A stretch of 64,000 nucleotides of DNA from Halomonas sp. THAF5a (GCF_009363755.1 NZ_CP045417.1:620001-684000); one strand, 5' to 3'. Positions 35,078 through 44,273 are shown, counted from the first letter of the stretch. Made by a program: numbers and translations. The notes: generated by a model from the letters alone, not told the origin.

Positions 35078-36874
35078 TCAGTGCCCGGTGGCGACACCCG
35101 CGCCCTTGGGATAGCGAACGCTCTCCACCAGGTCCTGGATCTCCTGCGGGGGCTCCTCGGTGGCGTTGGAGACGGTGAAGGCGACCGCGAAGTTGAAGAT
35201 CGCGCCCACCGCGCCGAAGGAGAGCGGCGAGATGCCGAGGATCCAGTTGTCGGGCGTGTTGGGCAGCATGTTGGTGCCCGGAATGAAGAACCAGCCCAGG
35301 TAGGTGAAGATGTAGAGCAGGGTCGCGACGAGGCCGGTCAGCATGCCCGCGACGGCGCCCTTGTTGTTCACCCGCTTGGAGAAGATGCCCATCATCAGCA
35401 CCGGGAACAGCGAGGCGCCGGCGATCCCGAAGGCCAGGGCGACCGTCTGCGCCGCGAAGCCGGGCGGGTTCAGGCCGAGGTAGGTCGCCAGCAGGATGGC
35501 GCCGGCCATGGAGATCCGTGCCGCCAGCATCTCGCCCTTCTCGGTGATCTTCGGGTTGATCATGGTCTTGATCAGGTCGTGGCTGACCGCCGAGGAGATG
35601 GCCAGCAGCAGGCCGGCGGCCGTGGAGAGCGCCGCGGCGATACCGCCCGCCGCGATCAGGCCGATGACCCAGCTCGGCAGGTTAGCGATCTCGGGGTTGG
35701 CGAGCACCAGGATGTCGTTGTTGACGTTGAGCTCGCTGCCGTTCCAGCCACGCGCGGCGGCGGTCTCGGCGAAGGCCTCGCTGCCGTCGTTGTAGACCTG
35801 GATGCGACCGTCGCTGTTCTTGTCCTCGAACTGGATCAGGCCGGTCTCTTCCCAGGTGCGCACCCACTCGGGACGCTCCTCATAGCGGATCGGGTTGGTG
35901 GCGGCGTCCTCATAGTTCTCGACCTGGCCGGCCATGTCCGGATAGACGGTGGTCATCAGGTTCAGGCGTGCCATGGAGCCCACGGCGGGCGCGGTGAGGT
36001 AGAGCAGGGCGATGAAGACCAGGGCCCAGCCGGCGGACCAGCGCGCATCGGCCACCTTCGGCACGGTGAAGAAGCGGATGATGACGTGGGGCAGGCCGGC
36101 GGTACCGACCATCAGCGACAGGGTGAACAGCACCATGTTCAGCTTGTTGTCGACGTCGGCCGTGTAGTCGCGGAAGCCCAGCGCGTTGACCACGTCGTCG
36201 AGCTTCTCGAGCAGCGGCACGCCGGACTCGGTGTGGGTGCTGAACATGCCGAGACCCGGGATCGGGTTGCCGGTCAGCTCCAGGGCGATGAACACCGCCG
36301 GGATGGTGTAGGCGATGATCAGCACGATGTACTGGGCGACCTGGGTATAGGTGATGCCCTTCATGCCGCCGAACACCGCGTACAGGAAGACGATGAAGGC
36401 GGCGATCCAGATGCCCCAGGTGTTGCTGACTTCGAGGAAGCGCGAGAAGGCTACCCCGGCACCGGTCATCTGGCCGATGACGTAGGTGATCGAGGCGACG
36501 ATCAGGCAGATGACCGCGACCAGGCGGGCGGTGTTGCTGTAGAAGCGGTCACCGATGAAGTCCGGCACCGTGAACTTGCCGAACTTGCGCAGGTAGGGCG
36601 CCAGCAGCATGGCCAGGATGACGTAGCCCCCGGTCCAGCCCATCAGGAAGGTGGAGTTGGCGTAGCCCCCGGAGGCCAGCAGGCCGGCCATGGAGATGAA
36701 GGAGGCGGCGGACATCCAGTCGGCGGCGGTGGCCATGCCGTTGGTGACCGGGTGCACGCCGCCGCCGGCGACGTAGAAGTCCTTGGTCGACCCGGCGCGC
36801 GCCCAGATCGCGATGCCGATGTAGAGGGCGAACGAGGCCCCTACGAACAGCAGGTTGATGGCAAACTGACTCAT
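35078..36874 (-). CDS. Sodium:solute symporter large subunit, VC_2705-type (acetate/monocarboxylate)
   Basis: 598 aa SSS-family transporter with about 13-14 membrane segments, opening MSQFAINLLFVGASFALYI; VAGGGVHPVTNGMATAADWMSAASF is the usual TM2 sodium/substrate region. A large hydrophilic insertion (about 325-375, with DKNSDGRIQVYNDGSEAF) separates late segments and is typical of this subfamily. It pairs with the DUF4212 small subunit directly upstream (6-nt gap). Often labelled ActP, but the DUF4212 partner makes it distinct from E. coli ActP/YjcH. Acetate uptake is inferred from acs and crbSR next door. Confidence 0.88.
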   Translation of the reverse strand: MSQFAINLLFVGASFALYIGIAIWARAGSTKDFYVAGGGVHPVTNGMATAADWMSAASFISMAGLLASGGYANSTFLMGWTGGYVILAMLLAPYLRKFGKFTVPDFIGDRFYSNTARLVAVICLIVASITYVIGQMTGAGVAFSRFLEVSNTWGIWIAAFIVFLYAVFGGMKGITYTQVAQYIVLIIAYTIPAVFIALELTGNPIPGLGMFSTHTESGVPLLEKLDDVVNALGFRDYTADVDNKLNMVLFTLSLMVGTAGLPHVIIRFFTVPKVADARWSAGWALVFIALLYLTAPAVGSMARLNLMTTVYPDMAGQVENYEDAATNPIRYEERPEWVRTWEETGLIQFEDKNSDGRIQVYNDGSEAFAETAAARGWNGSELNVNNDILVLANPEIANLPSWVIGLIAAGGIAAALSTAAGLLLAISSAVSHDLIKTMINPKITEKGEMLAARISMAGAILLATYLGLNPPGFAAQTVALAFGIAGASLFPVLMMGIFSKRVNNKGAVAGMLTGLVATLLYIFTYLGWFFIPGTNMLPNTPDNWILGISPLSFGAVGAIFNFAVAFTVSNATEEPPQEIQDLVESVRYPKGAGVATGH

Positions 36875-36880
36875 GCTGGC

Positions 36881-37141
36881 TTACTCCCCGAGTCCGAACT
36901 GTTGGTCGAGACGGTTCATCTTCCAGGCGTAGAAGAAGATGATGCCGATGAAGGTCAGGATCGATCCCTGCTGGGCGAACCAGAAGCCCAGGTCCGTTCC
37001 TCCTACTGGAATGCCGGCCAGCAGCGGGCGAAACAGGATGGCGCAGCCGTACGACACGAAGGCCCAGACGATCAGGCACCCCGTGATCAGGCGGACGTTC
37101 GCCTTCCAGTAAGCAGCGGCATTAGACTTTTCGTCTGCCAT
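36881..37141 (-). CDS. DUF4212 sodium/solute symporter small subunit
   Basis: 86 aa, two membrane segments (ITGCLIVWAFVSYGCAILF and ILTFIGIIFFYAWKM). Opening NAAAYWKANVRLI and GGTDLGFWFAQQGS are characteristic of the small-subunit family found with VC_2705-type symporters. ATG 37141 follows GGAGAG at about 8 nt; the longer frame from 37198 has no support. First gene of the leftward symporter operon. Confidence 0.9.
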   Translation of the reverse strand: MADEKSNAAAYWKANVRLITGCLIVWAFVSYGCAILFRPLLAGIPVGGTDLGFWFAQQGSILTFIGIIFFYAWKMNRLDQQFGLGE

Positions 37142-37668
37142 GGTGTTGCTCTCCACTTGTTGTTGGGATTGGAAAGTGTTCCGGAGCGTTTGCATCACTC
37201 ATCAGGACAATCATGCCGACACAGCGAGCTCGATGGCGGCGTGTGAGCCGTCGATCATCGGGTCGCGCGTGGCCGGTCATCGTGCAAGGGGCGACGCGGG
37301 AATGCCCTGTATGGCTCATGCACAATACTGGTCAGAAAATGCCTTAAATAAATCCCAGACTTTCGTATCATGAAGACGCATCGGTTCGGAGTCTTTTTGC
37401 AAAGTCGTTTTTAATCAGGGTGTTGGAGTCTGTTTTAGCAGCTAGCGCTGGGCACTTCATGGTACGCATAGGACGATGGTATAGCCCGCAAATGACAGCG
37501 GGTTGAGGGGCGGTGGGCGCCGGTGTTTGACCATGGTCTAAGGCGGTCATGGTAGGACGATTGTCTAGGTCTTTATGGCGCGTCGACTTTGCTATCTTGA
37601 AGACTCGCTGGACGCCGAGTCCGCCGAGGTCAGCGGGGTGGTGAGCGCCGCGCAACGAGGACAGCCCC
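37142..37668. promoter_or_regulatory. Divergent regulatory region with repeated CrbR-like boxes
   Basis: 527 bp, no gene. Near-identical 16-bp repeats TAGGACGATGGTATAG (37469-37484) and TAGGACGATTGTCTAG (37553-37568) are 84 bp apart, about eight helix turns. A palindromic GACCATGGTC (37529-37538) within ACCATGGTCTAAGG (37530-37543) lies between them. All resemble the acs site ACCAATGTCTAAGG. A -10 candidate TATCTT (37593-37598) serves the rightward gene. A looser direct repeat GGAGTCT..TTT..GCA occurs at 37388-37401 and 37425-37440. Control by CrbR is inferred. Confidence 0.5.
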
Positions 37669-39492
37669 ATGGTCGATGTAGAACTCTCCCATCCTCCCTT
37701 CACCTTCCTCGACGACGAGGGGCGCGAGCGGGTCCGTCGCAGTATCGACCTGGCCTATTATGACCGCGAGGAGATCATTCTCGATGCCGGCCAGACCGGG
37801 GAATACCTGTTCCTGATCCACAAGGGCGAGGTCGCCGAGCTGGACCCGACCCTGCCCGGCGCCCAGTCGCACATCGGCCACTACACGGCCGGTGACCTGT
37901 TCGGCGCCATCAGCATCCTCAACGGCAGGAGCCGCTATCGCTTCCGGGCCGAGCAGGAGAGCCTCTGCTACCTGCTGCCCAAGGGGGTGTTCCAGCAGCT
38001 CTGCGCGGCCTACCCGGCCTTCGCCGAGTTCTTCCGCCAGCGCCTGGCCCAGAAGACGCGCCTGCTCACCGAGCGCCGCGCCGAGGGGGGCGTCACCATG
38101 GCGGGCTTCATGCTGGCCCGCGTCAGCGAGTGCATGCGGCCCCCGCGGGTGGTGCCGGCCACCACCAGCATGGCCGAGGCGGTGCATACCCTGAACGACA
38201 GCCACGCCGACAGCCTGCTGGTCGAGGGCGAGGAGGGGCCGGGCATGGTCACCAAGACCGACCTGCTCAATGCCCTGGTCCTCGAGGGCCTGACCCAGCA
38301 GAGCCCGGTGAAGGACGTGGCGCACTACGCCCTGATCACCGCCACGCCCCAGCAGTACCTGTTCGAGGTGCTGGTCCAGATGACCCGCTGCAAGGTCGAG
38401 CGGGTCGTGGTCATGGAGGACGGCCGCCCCTGTGGCGTGGTCGAGCTGACCGACGTGCTCAGCTACTTCTCCAGCCGCAGCTACGTGGTGAGCCTGCAGG
38501 TGGAGCAGGCCAGCAGCCTGGAGACGCTGGCCGCCGCCAGCCGCCGCACCCCGGAGCTGGTCAAGGCGCTGATGGCCCAGGGCGTCAAGCTGCGCTTCGC
38601 CATGGGGCTCTTGGCCGCCCTCAACGGGCGCATCATGAACAAGGCCTGGGGCTTTCTGATCGAGGAGCGTTACCACGACCACAGCTGCCTGATGGTGATG
38701 GGCAGCGAGGGGCGTGGCGAGCAGATCCTGAAGACCGACCAGGACAACGGCCTGATCCTCACCGACGACCTCGACTGGCCCGACTGCGCGGCGCAGATGC
38801 AGCGCCTCACCGAGACGCTGATCGAGCTGGGCTACCCGCCCTGTCCCGGCGACATCATGGTCTCCAACCCCGAGTGGGTGGGCACCGAGAGCCAGTGGCG
38901 CGGGCGCATCGCCCAGTGGGCGGCCAAGCGCGACGGCGAGAGCCTGATGCGCCTGGCGATCCTGCTCGACGCCCACGCGGTGGCCGGCAACGCCGCGCTG
39001 CTCGCGCGGCTGCGCGAGGAACTCTTCGAACGCTGCAGCCGCGACGAGATCCTGCTCTCCTACTTCGCCCGCACGGCGCTGCGCTTCTCTACGCCGCTGA
39101 CCCTGTTCGGGTCGCTGAAGAAGCCCCAGCACGGGGTCGACATCAAGAAGGGCGGCATCTTCCCCATCGTCCACGGCGTGCGCACCCTGGCACTCGAGCG
39201 GCGCATCACGGCGACCTCGACCCTGGAGCGGCTCGAGGCGCTGGTCGCCGACGGCCGCCTGGAGGAGCGTTTCGCCGAGGACCTGGGCGAGGCCCTGTCG
39301 CTGTTCACCGAGCTGAGGCTTCGCCAGCAGCTGGCCCGCCTCGACGAGCCCGAGGGCCGGGACGAGGCGCCCGACCGGGTGGTGGTGCAGGCGCTCTCCT
39401 CCCTCGAGCGAGACCTGCTCCGCGAGGCCCTGCATATCGTCAAGGAGTTCAAGCAGCGGCTGTCCCATCGCTTCCACCTCGAGTACTCCTGA
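37669..39492 (+). CDS. cNMP-binding/CBS/DUF294 nucleotidyltransferase protein
   Basis: 607 aa, cytoplasmic. Order: cyclic-nucleotide-binding domain (about 20-130, GEYLFLIHKGEVAEL...GDLFGAISIL), paired CBS domains (about 150-275), a DUF294 nucleotidyltransferase domain with MGSEGRGEQ and the metal motif DQDN (about 343-363), and its C-terminal helical partner (about 460-600). Related to GlnD-like nucleotidyltransferases, so a signalling or protein-modifying role is plausible but unproved. In Pseudomonas a similar gene is divergent from the symporter pair and followed by a DnaQ-like gene (from memory). ATG 37669 follows a GAGGAC box. Confidence 0.88.
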   Translation: MVDVELSHPPFTFLDDEGRERVRRSIDLAYYDREEIILDAGQTGEYLFLIHKGEVAELDPTLPGAQSHIGHYTAGDLFGAISILNGRSRYRFRAEQESLCYLLPKGVFQQLCAAYPAFAEFFRQRLAQKTRLLTERRAEGGVTMAGFMLARVSECMRPPRVVPATTSMAEAVHTLNDSHADSLLVEGEEGPGMVTKTDLLNALVLEGLTQQSPVKDVAHYALITATPQQYLFEVLVQMTRCKVERVVVMEDGRPCGVVELTDVLSYFSSRSYVVSLQVEQASSLETLAAASRRTPELVKALMAQGVKLRFAMGLLAALNGRIMNKAWGFLIEERYHDHSCLMVMGSEGRGEQILKTDQDNGLILTDDLDWPDCAAQMQRLTETLIELGYPPCPGDIMVSNPEWVGTESQWRGRIAQWAAKRDGESLMRLAILLDAHAVAGNAALLARLREELFERCSRDEILLSYFARTALRFSTPLTLFGSLKKPQHGVDIKKGGIFPIVHGVRTLALERRITATSTLERLEALVADGRLEERFAEDLGEALSLFTELRLRQQLARLDEPEGRDEAPDRVVVQALSSLERDLLREALHIVKEFKQRLSHRFHLEYS

Positions 39493-39535
39493 CCCGCTCG
39501 CCGTTCACCGACCACGACACACGGAGGTTCTATTG

Positions 39536-40162
39536 ATGCTCAGGGCCCTGCGCCGCGCCGCCGATCGACGCCGACAGGCACGCGGCGATCATGGCTGGCT
39601 CTTCGCGCCCTATACCGGCGAGGAGCTGGTCGCCATCGACTGCGTGGCCACCGGTCCCGACCCGCGTCGTGCCGAGCTGCTGTCGCTGGCGGCGGTGCGC
39701 CTTCGCGGCGACCGGGTGCTGACCAGCGACTCCCTCGACCTGCGGCTGGCGCCGCCCGCCAGCCTGAGTGGTGATTCGATCCGCCTGCACGGCCTGCGCG
39801 GCATCGACCTGGCCGAGGGGGCCGGGATCGACGAGGCCCTGTCGCAGTTCCTGGACTTCGCCGGCAACCGCCCGCTGATCGGCTGGCGCCTCGACGACGA
39901 CCTGACGCTGCTCAACCGCTACCTGCGGCCGCGCTTCGGCTTCGACCTGCCCAACGCCCGCATCGACGTGGCCCAGGCCTACTATCGCCGGCTGCGTCGC
40001 CAGCACCCCGAGCTCGCCACCCGGCCGCGCTTCGAGGAGGTGGCCAGGCGAATGGGGGTGCCGGTGATGGGGCGGCACACGGCGCTCGGGGAGGCCGTGA
40101 CCGCGGCGCTGATCCATCTGCGCCTGACCCGCGATGCGCTCGGGGTAGAGCGCTGCGGCTGA
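39536..40162 (+). CDS. DnaQ-fold 3'-5' exonuclease-like protein, active site degenerate
   Basis: 208 aa. RNase H-like exonuclease fold: motif I region LVAIDCVATGPDPRRAELLSLAAV (about 31-54), motif II RPLIGWRLDDDLTLLNRYL (112-130), motif III HTALGEAVTAAL (181-192). The canonical D-x-E of motif I reads D35-C-V37 and the motif III Asp reads Glu186, so two of four metal ligands are altered and nuclease activity is doubtful. ATG 39536 follows CGGAGG at 8 nt. It follows the DUF294 gene by 43 nt, very likely in the same operon. Confidence 0.8.
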   Translation: MLRALRRAADRRRQARGDHGWLFAPYTGEELVAIDCVATGPDPRRAELLSLAAVRLRGDRVLTSDSLDLRLAPPASLSGDSIRLHGLRGIDLAEGAGIDEALSQFLDFAGNRPLIGWRLDDDLTLLNRYLRPRFGFDLPNARIDVAQAYYRRLRRQHPELATRPRFEEVARRMGVPVMGRHTALGEAVTAALIHLRLTRDALGVERCG

Positions 40163-40258
40163 TTCCGCGGCACGGGCGGGGCGCGTCGCCAGTCTCGCGG
40201 CAGAGTGGTAGGATAGGCGCCCTTTCCGTTCCCCGATTGCCCTGGCAGCGCCCCGACC

Positions 40259-41170
40259 ATGCAAGATGCCGTGACCTTCGATCCCCGTCCCGCCGATGAG
40301 GCCGCCCCGGCCGAGCCGTCGACCCCGTCTGCCGAGGCGCCCGACGCCCAGGCCAGGCGCGAGTTCAACAAGCTGCAGAAGCGCCTGCGGCGCCAGGTCG
40401 GCAATGCCATCATCGACTTCGACATGATCCGCGAGGGCGACAAGGTGATGGTGTGCCTCTCCGGCGGCAAGGACAGCTACACCATGCTGGAGATTCTCCG
40501 GAACCTGCAGCGCAACGCGCCGGTGAACTTCTCGCTGGTGGCGGTGAACCTCGACCAGAAGCAGCCCGGCTTCCCCGAGCACGTGCTGCCCGAGTACCTG
40601 GACGGCCTCGGCGTGGACTACCACATCCTCGAGCGCGACACCTACTCGGTGGTCAAGGAGAAGACCCCGGAAGGCAAGACCACCTGTGCGCTCTGCTCGC
40701 GGCTGCGCCGCGGCTCGCTGTACGGCTACGCCGAGGAGATCGGGGCCACCAAGATCGCCCTGGGCCACCACCGCGAGGACATCCTCGAGACGCTGTTCCT
40801 CAACATGTTCTTCGGCGGCAGCCTCAAGTCGATGCCGCCCAAGCTGCTCTCCGACGACGGCAAGAACATCGTCATCCGCCCGCTGGCCTACTGCCGCGAG
40901 GCCGACATCGCCGAATTCTCCGAGCGCATGGCCTTCCCGATCATTCCCTGCAACCTGTGCGGCTCGCAGCCGAATCTGCAGCGCCAGGTGGTCAAGGAGA
41001 TGCTCGCCGAGTGGGAGGCCAAGCATCCCGGCCGCCTGGAGAGCATGTTCAAGGCGGTGACCAACGTCGCGCCCTCGCAGCTGGCCGACCGCGAGCTGTT
41101 CGACTTCGCCGGGCTGGAGGAGAAGCAGGCCAAGATGCGGGCCGATCGCATCGACCTGCACAACGAGTGA
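40259..41170 (+). CDS. ttcA: tRNA 2-thiocytidine(32) synthetase TtcA
   Basis: 303 aa. Thiolates C32 of certain tRNAs using ATP and a [4Fe-4S] cluster. PP-loop [10 protein letters not shown] at about 70-79; the CxxC in [12 protein letters not shown] and the Cys of [13 protein letters not shown] supply cluster ligands; [19 protein letters not shown] is conserved. The first 35 residues ([20 protein letters not shown]) are a low-complexity extension before the usual start, so the true start might be further in. It converges with fnr over a good terminator. Confidence 0.94.
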   Translation: MQDAVTFDPRPADEAAPAEPSTPSAEAPDAQARREFNKLQKRLRRQVGNAIIDFDMIREGDKVMVCLSGGKDSYTMLEILRNLQRNAPVNFSLVAVNLDQKQPGFPEHVLPEYLDGLGVDYHILERDTYSVVKEKTPEGKTTCALCSRLRRGSLYGYAEEIGATKIALGHHREDILETLFLNMFFGGSLKSMPPKLLSDDGKNIVIRPLAYCREADIAEFSERMAFPIIPCNLCGSQPNLQRQVVKEMLAEWEAKHPGRLESMFKAVTNVAPSQLADRELFDFAGLEEKQAKMRADRIDLHNE

Positions 41171-41229
41171 GTCGCGCCGAGCGCCCGGCGGCTCAGTAAC
41201 GGGCGGCAGGTGTCGAGGAAGCCAATGAA

Positions 41230-41260
41230 AAACCCACGGGATGTCGAGTCCCGTGGGTTT
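41230..41260. terminator. Bidirectional terminator between ttcA and fnr
   Basis: A perfect 12-bp stem (41230-41241 with 41249-41260), seven-base loop, with TTTCTTCGTT after it on the plus strand and an A-run before it serving fnr. Confidence 0.88.
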
Positions 41261-41312
41261 CTTCGTTGATGGCGGATACGCGGCGGTTCAGTCAGCACCC
41301 TGCCTGGCGCTG

Positions 41313-42056
41313 TCAGCGACAGCCCTCCTGCTCTGCGACCTCGAGCAGAGCCTCCAGGTCGAGGATGTTGACCTCGCGGCCGGAGACGGCCACCAGCCCC
41401 TGGGTCTGGAAGCGGCTCAGGATGCGACTGACGGTCTCCACCGCGAGCCCCAGGTAGTTGCCGATGTCGGCCCGGGACATGGAGAGCCGGAAGCTGTAGG
41501 GCGAGTAGCCGCGGCGGCGGAAGCGGTCGGAGAGGCTGGCGAAGAAGGTCGCCAGGCGCTGGTCGGCGGTCTTGCGTGACAGCAGGCGCATCATGCGGCG
41601 GTCGTCGCGCATCTCCTTGCTCATGCTGCGGTAGAGCTGGCCGCGCAGCTCCGGGAGGGATTCGGAGAGGCGGTCGAGGCGATCGAAGGGGATCTCGCAG
41701 ACCGTGGTGGTCTCCAGCGCCACGACCGTCCCCGGGTAGCGCTCCTCGTCGATGCCGTCGAGGCCCACCAGCTCGCTGGGCAGGTAGAAGTTGGTCAGCT
41801 GGTCCTCGCCGCTGCCCTCGGTGGTCACCTGCTTGAGGCTGCCCGAGCGCACCGCGAAGACGCTGGTGAAGGGCGTGCCCTGGCGGAACAGGGGTTCGCC
41901 CTTCTTCAATGGCGGCCGGCGACGGATGATGGCATCGAACTGGTCCATGTCCTGCACTTCGAGCGCCAGCGGCAGGCAGAGCGAGCTCAGGCTGCAGGTC
42001 TGGCAGCGCGTCTCGTTCATCAGGGCGCGGCGCCTGCCGGTTGCGGGATCGGGCAT
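41313..42056 (-). CDS. fnr: FNR/ANR-type oxygen-sensing transcriptional regulator
   Basis: 247 aa. Four cluster ligands are visible, C18, C21 and C27 (RCQTCSLSSLC) plus C120 (TTTVCEIP), so it should bind an oxygen-labile [4Fe-4S] cluster. The cNMP-fold beta-roll is followed by an HTH, MSRADIGNYLGLAVETVSRILSRF, with the E-x-x-S-R recognition pattern of FNR. ATG 42056 has GGAGGAG just upstream; an in-frame ATG at 42089 lies in a GGGGGA/TCCCCC palindrome (42093-42107) with no RBS. It follows the HemN-like gene and the cbb3 block, which it would be expected to control. Confidence 0.94.
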   Translation of the reverse strand: MPDPATGRRRALMNETRCQTCSLSSLCLPLALEVQDMDQFDAIIRRRPPLKKGEPLFRQGTPFTSVFAVRSGSLKQVTTEGSGEDQLTNFYLPSELVGLDGIDEERYPGTVVALETTTVCEIPFDRLDRLSESLPELRGQLYRSMSKEMRDDRRMMRLLSRKTADQRLATFFASLSDRFRRRGYSPYSFRLSMSRADIGNYLGLAVETVSRILSRFQTQGLVAVSGREVNILDLEALLEVAEQEGCR

Positions 42057-42123
42057 GCTCTCCTCCATGACGGGTGGCTCGCTGCTCATTATGGGGGATA
42101 GTCCCCCACCGGCAAAGGATCCC

Positions 42124-43479
42124 TTAGGAGGGTGGCGCTTCCGGCTGTGGCGATGGGGCGTCGAGGTAGGCGTCGAAGGTCGCCGCCAGTCGATGGATCA
42201 TCAGGCGCCCGCTGGGCGTCACGCGCCACCGAGGCCCCTCGCGCACGATCAGTCCCTGCGGCTCGGCACCGGCGAGACGTGCCAGCGGCTCGGCGAGGTG
42301 GGCCTCGGCGTCCAGCCCGAAGGCCTCGCCGATGGCCGACAGGTCGAGATGATGATCGCAGGTCAGCTGCTCGATGGCGGCGCCGCGCAGCCGGTCGTCC
42401 AGGCTCAGCCGATGGCCGGCGACGGTGGGCAACTCCCCGCGGTCCAGGGCCGCCTCGTACGCCGCGAGGCGCAGCGGGTTGCGCACGTGCAGGGCGTCCA
42501 GCCGCGAGACCGCCATGACGCCGAGGCCGACCAGGTCGTCGCGCCGGCGCCCGGCCGCCAGCGCCTGGACCAGGCGGTCGCCACCGCGCACGTAGCGGTC
42601 GTGGCCGAGATGCACGTAGCCCGCGGCGGCGAGCCGCTCGATGGCCGCCTGCAGCATCACCCGGACCTCCCGGGGAGCGGGCAGGTCCGCGGACCGGATC
42701 TGGCGCTGCCCGGGGAAGCGCTCGGGCGCATGGCGGTAGTGGAACAGCGACAGCCGCGACGGCGCCATGGCGATGACCTGCTCGAGGGTGGCGATGAAGC
42801 CGTCGCGGGTCTGGCGAGGCAGGCCGAGGACCAGGTTCAGGTTCACGGAGCCGAAGCCCAGCCGCTCCGCCTCGTCGAGCAGCTGCTCGGTCATGCCGCG
42901 CCCCTGCTCGCGGTTGATCGCCCGCTGGACCTCGGGGTCCAGATCGAGCACCTCCAGGCTCAGCCGATTGAAGCCCAGCGCCTCGAGATGGCGCAGGGTG
43001 AAGACATCGGCCCCCCGGGGGTCGATCTCGATGAGGTACTCCCGGTCGCGGTCGGCGGCCAGCCGGAAGCGGGCATCCAGCCGGTCGATCAGGTCGCCCA
43101 TCTGGTCGAGTGTCAGGAAGGTCGGCGTGCCGCCGCCCCACCGCAGGGCGCGGATCTCGCGCCCGGGGTCCAGGTGGCGGCGGATCAACACCATCTCCCG
43201 ATCGAGGCGGCTGAGGTAGGCCTCGGCCAGCCGGCGGTCCGCGGTGGTGACCGGCCGGCGGGTGCAGTGAAAGCAGGCGTGCTGGCAGAAGGGCAGATGC
43301 ACGTAGAGCGATAGCGGACGCGCCGCGGCGTTGCTCTGCTCGAGGGCCTGACGATAGGCCTCCGGGCCGATGCCGTCGTCCATCGCCCGGGGCGTGGGGT
43401 AGGCGGCATAGGCGGGGGACGGCGAGGCCGCCGCGAAGGGGACGTCGTGACCGGATGCGGCAGGCGCGGGCGCGGGCAT
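42124..43479 (-). CDS. HemN-like radical SAM protein (divergent coproporphyrinogen dehydrogenase homologue)
   Basis: 451 aa. Radical SAM cluster motif C65-x3-C69-x2-C72 in LYVHLPFCQHACFHC; the fourth Cys of classical HemN (FCxC) is Arg74. WGGGTPTFL and EIDPRGAD, typical of HemN, follow. The HemN segments GMDHFA and RNFQGYTT are replaced or missing (GHDRYVRGGD..., then straight into LVGLGVMAVS). It may be a true but diverged HemN or a different radical SAM enzyme. ATG 43479 has GAGGG 7 nt upstream; ATG 43503 is less well placed. Location between the cbb3 block and fnr fits micro-oxic use. Confidence 0.8.
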   Translation of the reverse strand: MPAPAPAASGHDVPFAAASPSPAYAAYPTPRAMDDGIGPEAYRQALEQSNAAARPLSLYVHLPFCQHACFHCTRRPVTTADRRLAEAYLSRLDREMVLIRRHLDPGREIRALRWGGGTPTFLTLDQMGDLIDRLDARFRLAADRDREYLIEIDPRGADVFTLRHLEALGFNRLSLEVLDLDPEVQRAINREQGRGMTEQLLDEAERLGFGSVNLNLVLGLPRQTRDGFIATLEQVIAMAPSRLSLFHYRHAPERFPGQRQIRSADLPAPREVRVMLQAAIERLAAAGYVHLGHDRYVRGGDRLVQALAAGRRRDDLVGLGVMAVSRLDALHVRNPLRLAAYEAALDRGELPTVAGHRLSLDDRLRGAAIEQLTCDHHLDLSAIGEAFGLDAEAHLAEPLARLAGAEPQGLIVREGPRWRVTPSGRLMIHRLAATFDAYLDAPSPQPEAPPS

Positions 43480-43574
43480 GGTCGGCCCTCTGGAGGGAAA
43501 CATGCCTTCATGCTAGCGAGGCGCCCGTCGCCACGCGTTGAGCTGCGTCAAGCGAAGCCGCGATCGGCGCGGGG

Positions 43575-44273
43575 TCAGTGCATCGACGCCCCCGGCAGCA
43601 GCGTCCACAGCTGCCAGAGGGCGAAGGCGATGATCGAGAGCGCGGCCAGCGTGCGAGTCGCCGGGTGACGGATCAGGGTGCCGAACTGGCGCGCGGCGAG
43701 GCCGGTGGCCAGCAGGGCCGGCAGGGTGCCGAGGCCGAAGGCGCCCATCAGGGCCGCGCCCCGCAGGGGGTCGGCGATCGCCAGGCTCCAGGCGAGCATC
43801 GAGTAGACCAGGCCGCACGGCAGCCAGCCCCAGACGGCGCCCAGGGCGAAGGCCTGGGGCACCCTCACCACCGGCATCAGCCGCCGCCCCACGGGCTCGA
43901 GGTGATGCCAGAGCCGCCTGCCGACCGCCTCGACCCTGAGGAGTCCCTTCCACCAGTCGGCGATGTAGAGCGCCATCAGGATCAGCATCACCGCGGCCAG
44001 TGCCTGGAGCCCCAGGCGCGCCTGGGGGCTCAGGGCAATCAGGGTGCCGAGGGCCGCCGCCAGGGCGCCGGCCGCCATGTAGCTTCCGATGCGGCCCAGG
44101 TTGTAGCCGAGCAGCAGTCCCGAGAGGCGGGCGGGGCTTCTCATGCTGGGCGGCACGGCGAAGGTCAGGGCGCTCATGATGCCGCCGCACATGCCGATGC
44201 AGTGGGCGCCACCGAGCAGGCCGAAGACGAAGGCCGCCGCCAGCGGGGGAAGGTCGAGGCCGGTGGGATCCAT
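43575..44273 (-). CDS. COG2836 (TauE/SafE-like) membrane protein of the cbb3 locus
   Basis: 232 aa, about six membrane segments. GLLGGAHCIGMCGGIMSALTF near the N-terminus and WGWLPCGLVYSMLAWSLA in the middle carry paired Cys residues in membrane helices, reminiscent of CcdA-type thiol or metal carriers. Proteins of this family are regular partners of ccoGHIS and are suspected to help copper delivery or cytochrome assembly. Its start overlaps the ccoS stop by one base (TGATG), so it belongs to the ccoGHIS operon. Confidence 0.85.
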   Translation of the reverse strand: MDPTGLDLPPLAAAFVFGLLGGAHCIGMCGGIMSALTFAVPPSMRSPARLSGLLLGYNLGRIGSYMAAGALAAALGTLIALSPQARLGLQALAAVMLILMALYIADWWKGLLRVEAVGRRLWHHLEPVGRRLMPVVRVPQAFALGAVWGWLPCGLVYSMLAWSLAIADPLRGAALMGAFGLGTLPALLATGLAARQFGTLIRHPATRTLAALSIIAFALWQLWTLLPGASMH

